Shown in pieces: positions 51,482 to 62,299 of a stretch of DNA of 64,000 nucleotides. This DNA comes from Dyella nitratireducens (GTDB lineage Bacteria > Pseudomonadota > Gammaproteobacteria > Xanthomonadales > Rhodanobacteraceae): positions 930,867 to 994,866 of the forward strand of contig NZ_BMJA01000002.1 in the NCBI RefSeq assembly GCF_014642835.1. The letters are read 5' to 3'. The notes under the pieces are model-generated. The model did no database searches. It had not been told where the DNA came from and worked only from the letters and a program-made list of their open reading frames with translations. Made by a program: the position numbers and the translations under genes. Numbering within the stretch: the first letter of the stretch is position 1; every line of letters begins with the position of its first letter.

Positions 51482-53002
51482 TCAGCGCGGCAGCGCCATC
51501 TTGATCAACTCGTCGGGCGTCGCCTCGGCCTTCGGCACGTTGCCCACGATGCGCCCTTCGCGCATTACGATGATGCGATCCGCCACGCCGATCACCTCGG
51601 CAAGGTCGCTCGACACCATCAGCACGCTGCGCCCGGCTTCGGCGAGTTCGTAAAGCAGGTGATAGATCTCGGCGCGCGCGCCCACGTCGATGCCGCGCGT
51701 CGGCTCGTCCATCAAGAACACCTCGATACGCTCGGCCAGCCAGCGCGACAGGATCACCTTCTGCTGGTTGCCGCCGGAGAGCGTGCCGATGGCGGTATCG
51801 CTGTTGCGGGTCTTGATCGCAAGTTTCCGGATGTAATCCTGCGTCAACGCGCGCTCGCGTTTGGCATCGAGCAGAAAGCCCGCGCGGCTGAAGTGGCGGC
51901 GCGCGCTGAGGTTGAGGTTGTCGGCCACCGACGCGATGGCGACGATGCCTTCCTGCTTGCGATCTTCGGGGCACAGTGCGATGCCGGCGCGCACGGCGTC
52001 GCGCGGGCTGCTGAAGTTGACGCGCTTGCCGCCGAGTTCGACGTGGCCGGCACTAGCGCGCGTTGCGCCATAGATCAACTTCATCAGCTCGGAGCGTCCT
52101 GCGCCCACCAGCCCGAAGAAACCCACGATCTCGCCGCGGCGCGTGGTAAACGATGCCGGTTCGGCCAGCCCTGGCCCCATCAGCTCCTTTGCTTCGAGCA
52201 GCACGTTACCCGCAACGCGCGGGCGATAGCCGTAGACGTCCGCGATCGGTCGGCCGACCATGGCTGCAATCAGCTGGTGGCGGTCCAGGTTGGCTACCGA
52301 TTCGAATGTTTCAATGCGTTTGCCGTCGCGAAACACCGTGACGCGGTCGCATAGCGCATCCACTTCTTCCATGCGATGGGTGACGTAGATGATCGCCCGC
52401 CCATCCGCGCGCAGCGCGTTGATGATGCGAAAGAGATGTTCGGTTTCGCGTGCGGAGAGCGAGCTGGTGGGTTCGTCGAAGGCGATCACGCGCGCATCGC
52501 GCATCAATGCCTTGCCGATCTCGATCATCTGGCGCTGGCCGATGGAGAGATGCTTTACCGGCGTGCGCGGGTCGATGTGCTCGCCGAGGCGCTTGAGTTC
52601 ATCCACGGCGCGCTTGATCAGGGCACGCTTGTCGAGCACGCCGAAACGGTTGGGCAGTTGCCCGAGCATCAGGTTGTCGGCCACCGTCAGCTCGGGTACC
52701 AGATGCAGTTCCTGGTAGATGATGGCGATGCCGGCGTCGATCGCGGCGCGCGTGTGAGTGAAGCGGTGTGTGACGCCATTCAAGCTCAGCGTGCCGGCCT
52801 GTGGCTGGTTCACGCCCGAGAGCACTTTGAGCAGCGTGGATTTGCCGGCCCCGTTTTCGCCCATCAGGCCATGCACTTCGCCTGCGCGTACTTGCAGCGA
52901 TACGCCATTGAGCGCGCGCACGCCGGGAAAGCTGACGGTGATGCCGTCGAGTTCCAGGTAGGCGTGCCTGGCTAGTTGAACGGCTGCGCTCGCGAATGTC
53001 AT
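51482..53002 (-). CDS. araG: L-arabinose ABC transporter ATP-binding protein AraG
   Basis: 506 residues with two fused nucleotide-binding domains. First half: Walker A GENGAGKS (48-55), IGQRQM signature, DEPTSSL Walker B. Second half: degenerate Walker [17 protein letters not shown] signature, [11 protein letters not shown]. This is the sugar type (araG/rbsA/xylG). The neighbours araF and araH and the arabinose catabolic genes point to arabinose. A long family B element separates it from araF. Confidence 0.92.
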   Translation of the reverse strand: MTFASAAVQLARHAYLELDGITVSFPGVRALNGVSLQVRAGEVHGLMGENGAGKSTLLKVLSGVNQPQAGTLSLNGVTHRFTHTRAAIDAGIAIIYQELHLVPELTVADNLMLGQLPNRFGVLDKRALIKRAVDELKRLGEHIDPRTPVKHLSIGQRQMIEIGKALMRDARVIAFDEPTSSLSARETEHLFRIINALRADGRAIIYVTHRMEEVDALCDRVTVFRDGKRIETFESVANLDRHQLIAAMVGRPIADVYGYRPRVAGNVLLEAKELMGPGLAEPASFTTRRGEIVGFFGLVGAGRSELMKLIYGATRASAGHVELGGKRVNFSSPRDAVRAGIALCPEDRKQEGIVAIASVADNLNLSARRHFSRAGFLLDAKRERALTQDYIRKLAIKTRNSDTAIGTLSGGNQQKVILSRWLAERIEVFLMDEPTRGIDVGARAEIYHLLYELAEAGRSVLMVSSDLAEVIGVADRIIVMREGRIVGNVPKAEATPDELIKMALPR

Positions 53003-53063
53003 GGTTTCAATGCTGTGCGTGCTCTATCGAGAAGGCTCGGGCTTGCGAGGAATGGATGCTTGC

Positions 53064-53195
53064 CTTGCCGTCATTCCGGCGAAAGCCGGAATCCAGTCCA
53101 AATATGGCGTGCGAAGCACACGTAACTTTTTATGTTGAGCGCTTCGCGCCACGTGTTTGTACTGGATTCCGGCTTTCGCCGGAATGACGGTGAGG
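53064..53195. repeat. Family B long REP/MITE-like element (copy 2)
   Basis: Arms TTGCCGTCATTCCGGCGAAA... and ...TTTCGCCGGAATGACGGTGA around about 70 bp nearly identical to copy 1 (8822-8953), including CTTTTTATGTTGAG. It splits the arabinose operon between araF and araG. Confidence 0.88.
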
Positions 53196-53250
53196 CGGGA
53201 TTGGGCATTTGAAGAAGTTGTGCACCTATATGTTGATTTGCGAAGCAGGT

Positions 53251-54255
53251 TTAGATACCCAAATCGGCCCGCACCTTCTGCCAGTTGTCACGCGTCATCA
53301 GCGCTCCCGCCGTCTGCGTATCTGCCGGCGGCTCCTTGCCGGTGCGGATCCAATCCACCAGGTTCTGCGCACTGTCCCTGCCGTGATGGGTCGAGCTCAC
53401 CGCAATCGTCCCGTAGAACCCGGTAGCCTCCTTCTTCTGGAACTCGGCAAACGCCTCGCCGGCACCGTTTATGCCGACGCCAACCACATCCTCCGCCGGA
53501 ATATGCAATTGCTCGGTCGCACGCACCGCACCCAGCACGGTTTCTTCATTGAGCGCGTAGATCACCCACTTCTTGATATCCGGATGCTGAGCAAGCACCG
53601 GTGAGGCCGCATTGAAGCCGCCTTCGTCGTCGGTGGTCCGTTGTGGCGCGTCGAAGATGTTTTCCTTCTTGAAGCCACTGGCAAGCAGCGTCTCCGTGGC
53701 ACCATCGGTACGCTGCTTGGCCGTTGGCAGCTGGTCATCGGTGATGCGCAGTGCACCGACTTCCTCCGGTTTCCAGCCGCGCTTTTTCATTTCATCGGCA
53801 ATAGCCTGGCCGACCTGGTTGCCGATCTTGAACGAGGACATGCCCAGATGGGGCACACCATCAAGCGGCTTGCCGGAGCCATCGACCAGCCGATCATCCA
53901 CCGTCACGAACTTCATGTCGTACTGCTTTGCGCGTGCGCGGATCGCCGGCCCCAGTCGTACATCGGGCGGACAGATCACGAAACCTTGCGCGCCTTGTGC
54001 GCCGAGGTTGTCGATCGCGGCAAGCACCTTCTCGCCGTCTGGTGTGCCGATGCTCACTACCGAGAAGCCTTCCTTCTTGCCAAGCTCGGTGGCGGCCTTT
54101 TCCTCGTTGATGAACCATGCCTGTTCCGGCATCTTCACCAGAAAGCCGATCTTGGTCGGAGCGTCGGCATGGTGGCATGCGCTCAAGCCGAGCACGCTCA
54201 TGGCCATGGCCGCGAACGCAGCGCGATGGGTAAATCGGCGGATCTTGCTGGTCAT
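53251..54255 (-). CDS. araF: L-arabinose-binding periplasmic lipoprotein AraF
   Basis: 334 residues from ATG 54255 (GGAGATTGGAG upstream). A lipobox LSAC (about residues 24-27) would anchor it to the membrane. The mature part, KIGFLVKMPEQAWFINEEKAATELGKKEGF, is typical of the AraF pentose-binding family (type 1 periplasmic binding fold). It delivers L-arabinose to AraGH. The gene follows the arabinose dehydrogenase gene by 46 bp, so transport and oxidation are co-expressed. Confidence 0.88.
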   Translation of the reverse strand: MTSKIRRFTHRAAFAAMAMSVLGLSACHHADAPTKIGFLVKMPEQAWFINEEKAATELGKKEGFSVVSIGTPDGEKVLAAIDNLGAQGAQGFVICPPDVRLGPAIRARAKQYDMKFVTVDDRLVDGSGKPLDGVPHLGMSSFKIGNQVGQAIADEMKKRGWKPEEVGALRITDDQLPTAKQRTDGATETLLASGFKKENIFDAPQRTTDDEGGFNAASPVLAQHPDIKKWVIYALNEETVLGAVRATEQLHIPAEDVVGVGINGAGEAFAEFQKKEATGFYGTIAVSSTHHGRDSAQNLVDWIRTGKEPPADTQTAGALMTRDNWQKVRADLGI

Positions 54256-54301
54256 GCTCCAATCTCCTCGGGCGCGGCGGTTGCGGATGTCCCTATCGTG
54301 T

Positions 54302-55240
<939 letters not shown>

Positions 55241-56173
55241 TTATTTTCCCCAATGCAAGACGAGCGGATCGAGCCTGCGTGCGATGGCGATCAGTTCGTG
55301 GCGCGTCTCCGGATGCATGGTGGACAGCGGATGGCGCGGCAGCTCGCAGGCAATCACGCCACCTTCCTTCATTAGTGCCTTGCAGGCAAGCATGCCAGCC
55401 TGGCGGTTTTCGTGATTGATCAGCGGCAGCCACCGTTGGTAGTGCGCAAACGCGTCGTCGACGCGGCCTTCGCGATGCGCCTCGATAATCGGGCGGATGC
55501 CATCGGGATAGCCGCCACCGGTCATCGAGCCGGTCGCGCCGGCATTCAAGTCCGCGAAAAGCGTGATCGCTTCCTCACCATCCCACGGGCCTTCCGCTGC
55601 GTCGCCCGCCAGGCGGATCAGTTCGCGCAGCTTGTTGGCGGCGCCTGGCGTTTCGATTTTGAAGTAGGCAACGTGTTCGATGTCGCGTGCCATGCGTGCA
55701 AGAAACGCGGCCGACAGTGCGGTGCCGCTTGCCGGTGCATCCTGGATCATGATCGGGATGTCGATCGCGTCGGAAACGCGCGCATAGAAGTCGTAGATCT
55801 GCGACTCGGGCACGCGAAAGGTGGCACCGTGATAAGGTGGCATCAGCATGACCATCGCCGCGCCTTGTTCCTGCGCACGCTTGCTGCGTGCGGCGCTGAC
55901 GGTGGTGCCGTAGTGGGTGGTGGTGACGATCACCGGCACGCGGCCGCCGACGTGTTCGAGCACGGTGCGGGTGATGATCTCGCGCTCGTCGTCGGACAGG
56001 GAAAATTGCTCGGAGAAGTTGGCCAGGATGCACAAGCCGTCGGAACCGGCGTCGATCATGAAATCGACGGCGCGCTTTTGGCTGGCAAGATCCAGTTCGC
56101 CAGTTTCGGTGAAGGTGGTGGGTACGACGGGGAAGATGCCGCGGTAGCGGGGTGGCGTCATGGCGTTGGTCAT
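55241..56173 (-). CDS. 2-keto-3-deoxy-L-arabonate dehydratase (DHDPS/NAL family)
   Basis: 310 residues from ATG 56173; ATG 56161 is possible, and longer starts run into a REP repeat. Aldolase-type barrel: GLCILANFSEQFSLSDDERE (family GSTGE-like loop), K172 in AYFKIETPGAANK as Schiff base lysine, MIQDAPASG in the place of the tyrosine loop. In arabinose operons, this family performs the KDA to alpha-ketoglutarate semialdehyde step. The following aldehyde dehydrogenase gene matches. Confidence 0.85.
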   Translation of the reverse strand: MTNAMTPPRYRGIFPVVPTTFTETGELDLASQKRAVDFMIDAGSDGLCILANFSEQFSLSDDEREIITRTVLEHVGGRVPVIVTTTHYGTTVSAARSKRAQEQGAAMVMLMPPYHGATFRVPESQIYDFYARVSDAIDIPIMIQDAPASGTALSAAFLARMARDIEHVAYFKIETPGAANKLRELIRLAGDAAEGPWDGEEAITLFADLNAGATGSMTGGGYPDGIRPIIEAHREGRVDDAFAHYQRWLPLINHENRQAGMLACKALMKEGGVIACELPRHPLSTMHPETRHELIAIARRLDPLVLHWGK

Positions 56174-56206
56174 CCTGTCTCTTTCATTCGTCGCGCCACC
56201 TCTCAC

Positions 56207-56291
56207 GGCCGTCATTCCCGCGAAAGCGGGAATCCATGTTGCTCTGATGCACGAGCGAAGATGGATTCCCGCTTTCGCGGGAATGACGGCC
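56207..56291. repeat. Family B short element, GTCATTCCCGCG variant
   Basis: GGCCGTCATTCCCGCGAAAG facing CTTTCGCGGGAATGACGGCC, with about 40 bp between. It sits in the arabinose operon between the aldehyde dehydrogenase and KDA dehydratase genes, and reading through it would add AVIPAKAGIH-like residues to the latter. Confidence 0.85.
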
Positions 56292-56330
56292 ACAGAGCAG
56301 GGCGGGTTTCATGGCAATCTGCGTATCCCG

Positions 56331-57920
56331 TTACGTACTTTTTGGAGCTTCCGGCTTGCCGGAAAAACGGCGATGCAAGCCCAACGGATTGCCATCACGC
56401 AACGCATCCGGCAACAGCTCATCGGCAAAATTCTGATAACACACCGGCCGCAAAAAGCGCTCGATCGCCGCCGTGCCCACCGACGTACTGCGTCCATCCG
56501 ACGTGGCCGGAAACGGACCGCCATGCACGATCGCATCGCACACTTCGACACCGGTCGGAAAACCGTTCGCCAGCACGCGGCCTGCCTTGCGCTCGATCAG
56601 CGGCAGCAGCGTGCGTGCAAGCTCGGCATCGCCCGGTTCCATATGCAGCGTGATGGTGAGCTGGCCTTCGAGCGTGCGCAGCAGCGTGCGCAGTTCGGCC
56701 ACGTCGGCGCATTCGACCAGCATGCTGCTTGGGCCGAACACCTCTTCGCCGAGTGTGTGGTCGGCAAGAAGATGGCTGGCACTTACGCGTAACAACGCTG
56801 CCTGCGCACGGTTTGGCGCGGACGCACCGCGTGCAAGCGTTGTGACGTGCGGATGCCGTGCAAGCCGTTCGATGCCGCGTTCGTATGCACGCAGCATAGC
56901 GGCCGTCAGCATGACGCCTGCCGGTGCCGCACTGAATTCGCGTGCGGCATGCGTGGCGAATGCATCGAAATCGGCACCTGCCAGGCCGAGCATCAAGCCT
57001 GGATTGGTGCAGAACTGGCCGCAGCCAAGCGTGGCCGATGCCGTGAACTCGCGTGCCAGTGTTTCGCCGCGCGCGGCCAATGCAGCGGGCAGCAACAGGT
57101 TCGGATTCACGCTGCTCATTTCGGCGTAGACGGGAATCGGTTCGGGCCGCGCCGCCGCAAGTTTCACCAACGCCAACCCACCCGCACGCGAACCGGTAAA
57201 GCCTACCGCGCGAATCGCCGGATGCTGGACCAGTGCACTGCCCACGTCATGGCCCGCGTCGAACAGCAGCGCGAATACGCCTGCAGGCAGACCTACTGCG
57301 GCAATGGCTTGCTGGATGGCACGTCCGACCAGTTCGGAGGTGCCGGGATGCGCCGGGTGCGCCTTCACGACCACGGGACAGCCCGCTGCAAGGGCCGATG
57401 CCGTATCGCCGCCGGCTACCGAAAACGCCAGCGGAAAATTGCTCGCGCCAAACACTGCGACTGGTCCGACGCCGATGCGCCAGAAACGCAGATCGGTGCG
57501 CGGCGGCTGGCGTTCGGGCAGGGCAGGTTCGATGCGTGCGTCGAGCGCGTCACCACTGCGAACCAGTGTTGCGAACATGCGCAGCTGATTGGCCGTGCGC
57601 GCACGTTCGCCTTCAAGGCGTGCGCGAGGCAGGCCGCTTTCGGCCATTGCGCGTTCGATCAAGGCATCGCCGAGCGCCTCGATGTGTGCCGCACATTCGT
57701 CGAGAAATCGAGCGCGCTTTTCTGCAGGCAACGCGTGATAAGTGTCGAACGCTTCATCGGCAAGTTCACAGGCCCGGTCGACATCGGCGATCGATGCGCC
57801 ATAAAAGACCGGCTGCGCGATCGGCGCGCTGCTTGCCGCGTCGGACGCCTGGAATGGCGCGCCTTCGCCACGTTGGGTGTGGCCTGCCATTAACAATTCA
57901 CCGGTGAGCGGCGTCGTCAT
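56331..57920 (-). CDS. alpha-ketoglutarate semialdehyde dehydrogenase (NADP type)
   Basis: 529 residues, aldehyde dehydrogenase superfamily. N161 ([10 protein letters not shown]), E267 ([11 protein letters not shown]) and catalytic C304 ([10 protein letters not shown]) are visible, the last in the form typical of KGSADH/2,5-dioxovalerate dehydrogenases. It oxidises alpha-ketoglutarate semialdehyde to alpha-ketoglutarate, the last step of oxidative arabinose use. The sequence starts 11 bp after the dehydratase stop, so the two are one transcript. Confidence 0.9.
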   Translation of the reverse strand: MTTPLTGELLMAGHTQRGEGAPFQASDAASSAPIAQPVFYGASIADVDRACELADEAFDTYHALPAEKRARFLDECAAHIEALGDALIERAMAESGLPRARLEGERARTANQLRMFATLVRSGDALDARIEPALPERQPPRTDLRFWRIGVGPVAVFGASNFPLAFSVAGGDTASALAAGCPVVVKAHPAHPGTSELVGRAIQQAIAAVGLPAGVFALLFDAGHDVGSALVQHPAIRAVGFTGSRAGGLALVKLAAARPEPIPVYAEMSSVNPNLLLPAALAARGETLAREFTASATLGCGQFCTNPGLMLGLAGADFDAFATHAAREFSAAPAGVMLTAAMLRAYERGIERLARHPHVTTLARGASAPNRAQAALLRVSASHLLADHTLGEEVFGPSSMLVECADVAELRTLLRTLEGQLTITLHMEPGDAELARTLLPLIERKAGRVLANGFPTGVEVCDAIVHGGPFPATSDGRSTSVGTAAIERFLRPVCYQNFADELLPDALRDGNPLGLHRRFSGKPEAPKST

Positions 57921-57931
57921 GCTTCACCTTA

Positions 57932-59683
57932 TCAATGCGAATGGCGTGGCACGGCGGCGCCACGCTTGCCCACCAGGAAATCCAGATCGCAGCCTTCGTC
58001 GGCCTGCAGCACATGGTCGATATAAAGCCGTGCGTATCCACCTTTGCCTTGCTGTTCCGCCACGCCTGGCGCGGTAGCGGGATCGAGCTGGCGCAAACGG
58101 CGCACGAGCTCTTCATCGCTGATATCCAGATGCAACCGTCCCGCTTCGCAATCGAGTTCGATCCAGTCGCCATTGCGCACCGCCGCGAGCGGGCCGCCGG
58201 CGGCGGCTTCCGGCGCCACATGCAACACCACCGTGCCGTACGCCGTGCCGCTCATGCGCGCATCGGAAATGCGCACCATGTCTTTCACGCCTTCGCGTAG
58301 CAGTTTGGGTGGCAGCCCCATGTTGCCGACTTCGGCCATGCCCGGATAACCGCGCGGGCCACAGTTTTTCATCACCAGGATCGAATCCTGGTCGACGTCG
58401 AGTGATTCGTCGCTGATGGTGGCCTTGTAATGATCGAAAGTTTCGAACACCACCGCACGCCCACGATGCTTGAGCAACTCAGGCGTTGCCGCCGACGGTT
58501 TCAACACCGCGCCGTTCGGCGCGAGATTGCCGCGCAGGATGCAGATGCCGCCGTCGGCGATCAGCGGCTGGTCAAGCGGACGGATCACGTTGTCGTCATA
58601 GATCGGCGCGTCGCACACGTTGTCCCAGATCGACTTGCCGTTGACCGTCAACGCATCCGGATGCGGCAGGCGATTGGCTTCGCCCAACCGGCGCAGCACG
58701 GCCGGCAGGCCGCCTGCGTAATAGAACTCTTCCATCAGGAAGCGGCCTGACGGCTGCAGATCGACGAGGGTGGGGATGTGGCGGCCGATGCGCGTCCAGT
58801 CTTCCAGTTCGAGCGGCACGCCGACACGGCCGGCGATCGCTTTTAGATGGATCACTGCGTTGGTGGAACCGCCGATCGCCGCGTTGGTCGCGATCGCGTT
58901 CTCGAACGCCTCGCGCGTGAGGATCTTCGAAAGCTTCAAGTCTTCCAGCGCCATCTGCACGATGCGGCTGCCCGACATGTGCGCGAGCACGTAGCGGCGC
59001 GCGTCCACTGCGGGAATCGCGGCGTTGTGCGGCAGCGAGACGCCGAGCGATTCGGCCATGCACGCCATCGTCGAAGCCGTGCCCATGGTGTTGCAGGTGC
59101 CTGCCGAACGCGACATGCCCGCTTCGGCCGAGAGAAAATGATGCAGATCGATCTCGCCCGCTTTCAGCGCTTCGTGCAAGCGCCACACCGCCGTGCCCGA
59201 GCCGATGTTCTTGCCTTCGAGCTTGCCGTTGAGCATCGGGCCGCCGGTCACCACGATGGCCGGCACGTCGACGCTTGCCGCACCCATCAGCAATGCCGGC
59301 GTGGTCTTGTCGCAGCCACACATCAGCACGACGGCGTCGATCGGATTGCCGCGGATCGCTTCTTCCACATCCATCGAGGCGAGATTGCGCGTCAGCATTG
59401 CCGTGGGGCGCAGGTTCGATTCACCGTTCGAGAACACCGGGAATTCGACCGGAAAACCGCCCGCCTCATAGATGCCGTGCTTGACGTGTTCGGCCAGCTT
59501 GCGGAAATGCGCGTTGCAAGGCGTCAGTTCCGACCAGGTGTTGCAGATGCCGATGATGGGCCGGCCGTCGAATTCGTGATCGGGGATGCCCTGGTTCTTC
59601 ATCCAGCTTCGATACATGAAGCCGTTCTTGTCTGTGGTGCCAAACCATTGTTGAGACCGCAGTCTGGGTTTGTTCGCCGGCAT
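57932..59683 (-). CDS. L-arabonate dehydratase (IlvD/Edd family)
   Basis: 583 residues. Fe-S ligands C56 (TPCNAH), C124 (MCGCDKTTPALLMG) and C197 (GTCNTMGTASTMAC) are present. The C-terminal swivel domain ends in a long H/E-rich tail. IlvD/Edd enzymes dehydrate acid sugars; with the neighbours the substrate is L-arabonate, giving 2-keto-3-deoxy-L-arabonate. It is the first gene of the operon, opposite a GbpR-type regulator across a 116-bp divergent spacer. Confidence 0.92.
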   Translation of the reverse strand: MPANKPRLRSQQWFGTTDKNGFMYRSWMKNQGIPDHEFDGRPIIGICNTWSELTPCNAHFRKLAEHVKHGIYEAGGFPVEFPVFSNGESNLRPTAMLTRNLASMDVEEAIRGNPIDAVVLMCGCDKTTPALLMGAASVDVPAIVVTGGPMLNGKLEGKNIGSGTAVWRLHEALKAGEIDLHHFLSAEAGMSRSAGTCNTMGTASTMACMAESLGVSLPHNAAIPAVDARRYVLAHMSGSRIVQMALEDLKLSKILTREAFENAIATNAAIGGSTNAVIHLKAIAGRVGVPLELEDWTRIGRHIPTLVDLQPSGRFLMEEFYYAGGLPAVLRRLGEANRLPHPDALTVNGKSIWDNVCDAPIYDDNVIRPLDQPLIADGGICILRGNLAPNGAVLKPSAATPELLKHRGRAVVFETFDHYKATISDESLDVDQDSILVMKNCGPRGYPGMAEVGNMGLPPKLLREGVKDMVRISDARMSGTAYGTVVLHVAPEAAAGGPLAAVRNGDWIELDCEAGRLHLDISDEELVRRLRQLDPATAPGVAEQQGKGGYARLYIDHVLQADEGCDLDFLVGKRGAAVPRHSH

Positions 59684-59747
59684 GGTCCGTGGTCGAGGTA
59701 GACAGGTCCGCTGCAGTCTAGAAACAAGCCTGATAACCTACTAATGA

Positions 59748-59769
59748 GATATTGGACCTTTCCGATATC
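59748..59769. promoter_or_regulatory. Imperfect palindrome between the dehydratase and regulator genes, candidate LysR operator
   Basis: Arms GATATTGGA and TCCGATATC around CCTT match at 8 of 9 positions, and a second GATATC (59776-59781) follows. The position, in the only divergent spacer of the operon, fits a regulator binding site. It also lies across a TTG that could otherwise be read as an earlier regulator start, which supports ATG 59800. Confidence 0.5.
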
Positions 59770-59799
59770 CATATCGATATCAGTGCCGGTGCCCAGCCC

Positions 59800-60744
59800 A
59801 TGCTCGATACCAACCCGTGGTACGTCCGCACGCGCTTGAAGACACGGCAATTGCTGCTGGTCGTAGCGCTTGCCGAAGAGGCCAACATCCACCGCGCCGC
59901 GGCCGCGCTCAATATCACCCAGCCGGCCGCCTCCAAGTTGTTGCGCGAGTTGGAAGAAACGCTGCAGGCTCCCCTGTTTGAACGCATGCCGCGCGGCATG
60001 CGGCCGACGCTCTATGGCGAGGCGCTGATCCGCCACGCACGCATGGTGCTTGGCAGCCTCGACCAGGCCCAGGAAGAGCTCGCCGCCTTGAAGGCCGGGC
60101 GCCTGGGGCAGGTGGCGGTAGGCGCCATCACCTCGCCGGGCGTGCGCCTGCTGCCGGCTGCCGTTGCGGCCGTCAAACGCATGCACGCGAACATCCGCAT
60201 CATGGTCGACATCGACACCAGCAATGTGCTGCTCGAACGGCTGGCGCAAGACAAACTCGATGTGGTGATCGGGCGCCTGTTCCCCGAGCACGAGAAGCTG
60301 CCACTGCACTACGAGCCTCTGGCTGGCGAGCCTGTCCACGCCGTCGTGCGGCGCGGCCATCCGCTGTTGACTGCGGGCCAGCTTGGGCTGTCCGACGTGC
60401 AGCAGGGCGCGTGGATCGTGCCGCCTTCCGGCAGCGTGCTGCGGCATCGCTTCGCACTGATGTTCCAGCGTGCGAGCCTGGCGCCGCCGACGAACGTGGT
60501 CGAAACATCGGCGCTGCTGTTTATTACGCGTGCGCTGGAGCAAAGCGACATGATCGCCGTGCTCGCCGAAGACGTTGCGCGTTATTACGCGGCACACGGC
60601 ATGGTGGAAATCCTGCCGTTGGCGATGGACTGCAAGATGGACGACTTCGGCTTGATTACCCCAGCGGGAAAAATACTCTCTCCTGCCGTAGCGCTGATGG
60701 TCGATGCGCTACGCGAAGCAAGTCGCGAAGCTTATTCTCGCTAG
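59800..60744 (+). CDS. GbpR-type LysR-family regulator
   Basis: 314 residues from ATG 59800 (MLDTNPWYVRTRLKTRQLLLVV). The helix-turn-helix (about 10-70) is NIHRAAAALNITQPAASKLLRELEE, and the effector domain begins near residue 95. The N-terminal style and RMPRGMRPT are those of GbpR, the regulator of sugar-binding protein and arabinose/galactose genes in alpha- and gammaproteobacteria. It probably controls the divergent arabinose operon in response to sugar. Confidence 0.85.
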   Translation: MLDTNPWYVRTRLKTRQLLLVVALAEEANIHRAAAALNITQPAASKLLRELEETLQAPLFERMPRGMRPTLYGEALIRHARMVLGSLDQAQEELAALKAGRLGQVAVGAITSPGVRLLPAAVAAVKRMHANIRIMVDIDTSNVLLERLAQDKLDVVIGRLFPEHEKLPLHYEPLAGEPVHAVVRRGHPLLTAGQLGLSDVQQGAWIVPPSGSVLRHRFALMFQRASLAPPTNVVETSALLFITRALEQSDMIAVLAEDVARYYAAHGMVEILPLAMDCKMDDFGLITPAGKILSPAVALMVDALREASREAYSR

Positions 60745-61272
60745 GCCAACGGGCGTATTCGTGCAGATCACGGTGCGTTGACGGCAATTTCCACATGACG
60801 GGCAGTCGGGCAAGGCCGCATTGCTGTCCGGGGGAGTTTTTAGCTTGCCGGATCGGCCCCCTCCCCTACGTGTAGTAGGGGAGGGTTGGGGTGGGGTGAA
60901 GCAACCTCGCCAGAGATTCCATCATGTTTCTTATCCATTCCCGCGTAGCGGGAAGCGAGCTTCGCTCGCCTCACCCCACCCCAGCCCTCCCCTGCAAGCA
61001 GGGGAGGGGGCATTTCCGGTTCACTCGTGGATATCGCGTTGAACCAACTTTTTTAAGTCGCTTGCTGCGCGAATCATGCAAACGTGTTGTCTCTCACGTG
61101 CTCGTTACTTTTTCCGCAAAATTTCCCCGGACAGCAATGGGCAAGGCCGCGGATGGCCGTCTTACCCAAAAGTGTACTTGCGCAGTCATTTAGATCGTGA
61201 CAAATTGACGACGGGACTGATGCCCCAACGACCGCCAAAGCCATCCTACAGATGCCGCCGGGGAGGGCTGCC
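60745..61272. other. Intergenic region with family C composite element
   Basis: 528 bp without a recognised gene. It contains the composite repeat at 60857-61010 and an AT-richer part around 61030-61210, which probably holds the promoter of the hydroxylase gene. Open frames across the region are short and repeat-derived. Confidence 0.55.
60857..61010. repeat. Family C composite palindromic element (copy 2)
   Basis: A CCCCTCCCCTAC hairpin followed by GGGTTGGGGTGGGGTGAAG at the left, and GCCTCACCCCACCCC with a CCCTCCCCTGC hairpin at the right. Same architecture as 48801-48957. Confidence 0.75.
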
Positions 61273-62286
61273 ATGGATATCTTGGATTGGATCCGCCATC
61301 AGCTGACAGACTTTTTTGGTCTGGATGCTTTGTTGAAGATGTTCGCCTCCGGCGACTACCGCAGCCTGCTGACGGTAGACGGCTTCGGCAGCCTGCTTGC
61401 CCCCATCATCCCTTTGTTGCTGGTCATCGAGCTTGTGCGCGGCATCGTGCTGCGCCGGGTCAAGCGCGAGGATTACCAGGTTCCACTGCTGACGATGGTG
61501 CTCAATCGTGTCATCGGCACCTTTCTCACCATTGCCATGGTTGGCTTCTGCATCGGCCTGTTCAATCGCTTTGCGCCATTCCAGGCCGGGCTCACGTGGT
61601 ACGGACTGCTATATGGATACGTGGCGTGGGAGCTGGCCCATTTCGTGTATCACTTTCTGGCACACAAGGTGCGCCTGCTGTGGTGTTTGCATTCCACCCA
61701 CCATGCGCCCGTTGCGATGAATCTGTCGGTGAACTTTGCGCACATCTTTCTCGAAGGCCCCTATGCCGACTTCGTGCGCACCAGCATCTGCATGCTGCTG
61801 GGAGTGAGCCCGCCACTCCTGATTCTGATCATGATCATCGATAGCTTCTGGGGCAGCCTCATCCACCTCGGCGAGAATGTGCTGCGGGAGGGCAAGTTAG
61901 GCGTGTTTTATCGTGTCGTGCTGACGCCTTCGCACCATCGCGTTCACCACGCGCGCAACGTGCTCTACATGGACACCAACTTCTGCAACTTGCTGCCGAT
62001 CTGGGATCGCGTCTTCGGCACGTATATGGAAGTGCATAAGGATGTGCCGATTGAATACGGCATCACCCGGCCCGTAAAACCTTACAGCGTGCTGGATGCT
62101 TATCTGGGCGAACTCTGGTTGCTGGGGCGAGACGTATGGCATGCACCGGGGATAGGCAACAAGTTGCTGTACCTGGTGATGCCGCCGGGCTGGAGCCATG
62201 ACGGCAATCACCACACTGCCAAAGTTGCCAAGGAGGCGTTGCGGATGGAGCAGGGAGCCGCAACCCATGTAGAGGCCAGCATCTAG
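61273..62286 (+). CDS. sterol desaturase/fatty acid hydroxylase family membrane protein
   Basis: 337 residues, GGGAGGG before ATG. Several membrane helices and the eight-histidine pattern of di-iron membrane hydroxylases: H123, H127, H131 in HFVYHFLAHK, H140, H143, H144 in LHSTHH, and later HHRVHH. The family hydroxylates or desaturates lipids such as sterols, fatty acids or carotenoid-like molecules. The gene faces a LysR gene at its 3' end. The substrate is unknown. Confidence 0.88.
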   Translation: MDILDWIRHQLTDFFGLDALLKMFASGDYRSLLTVDGFGSLLAPIIPLLLVIELVRGIVLRRVKREDYQVPLLTMVLNRVIGTFLTIAMVGFCIGLFNRFAPFQAGLTWYGLLYGYVAWELAHFVYHFLAHKVRLLWCLHSTHHAPVAMNLSVNFAHIFLEGPYADFVRTSICMLLGVSPPLLILIMIIDSFWGSLIHLGENVLREGKLGVFYRVVLTPSHHRVHHARNVLYMDTNFCNLLPIWDRVFGTYMEVHKDVPIEYGITRPVKPYSVLDAYLGELWLLGRDVWHAPGIGNKLLYLVMPPGWSHDGNHHTAKVAKEALRMEQGAATHVEASI

Positions 62287-62299
62287 TCATGGCCGTACG

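Noticed and set aside
55241-56293. Longer KDA dehydratase (350 residues)
   Set aside because: The added N-terminus is the family B repeat read through (AVIPAKAGIH); ATG 56173 gives the normal family length.
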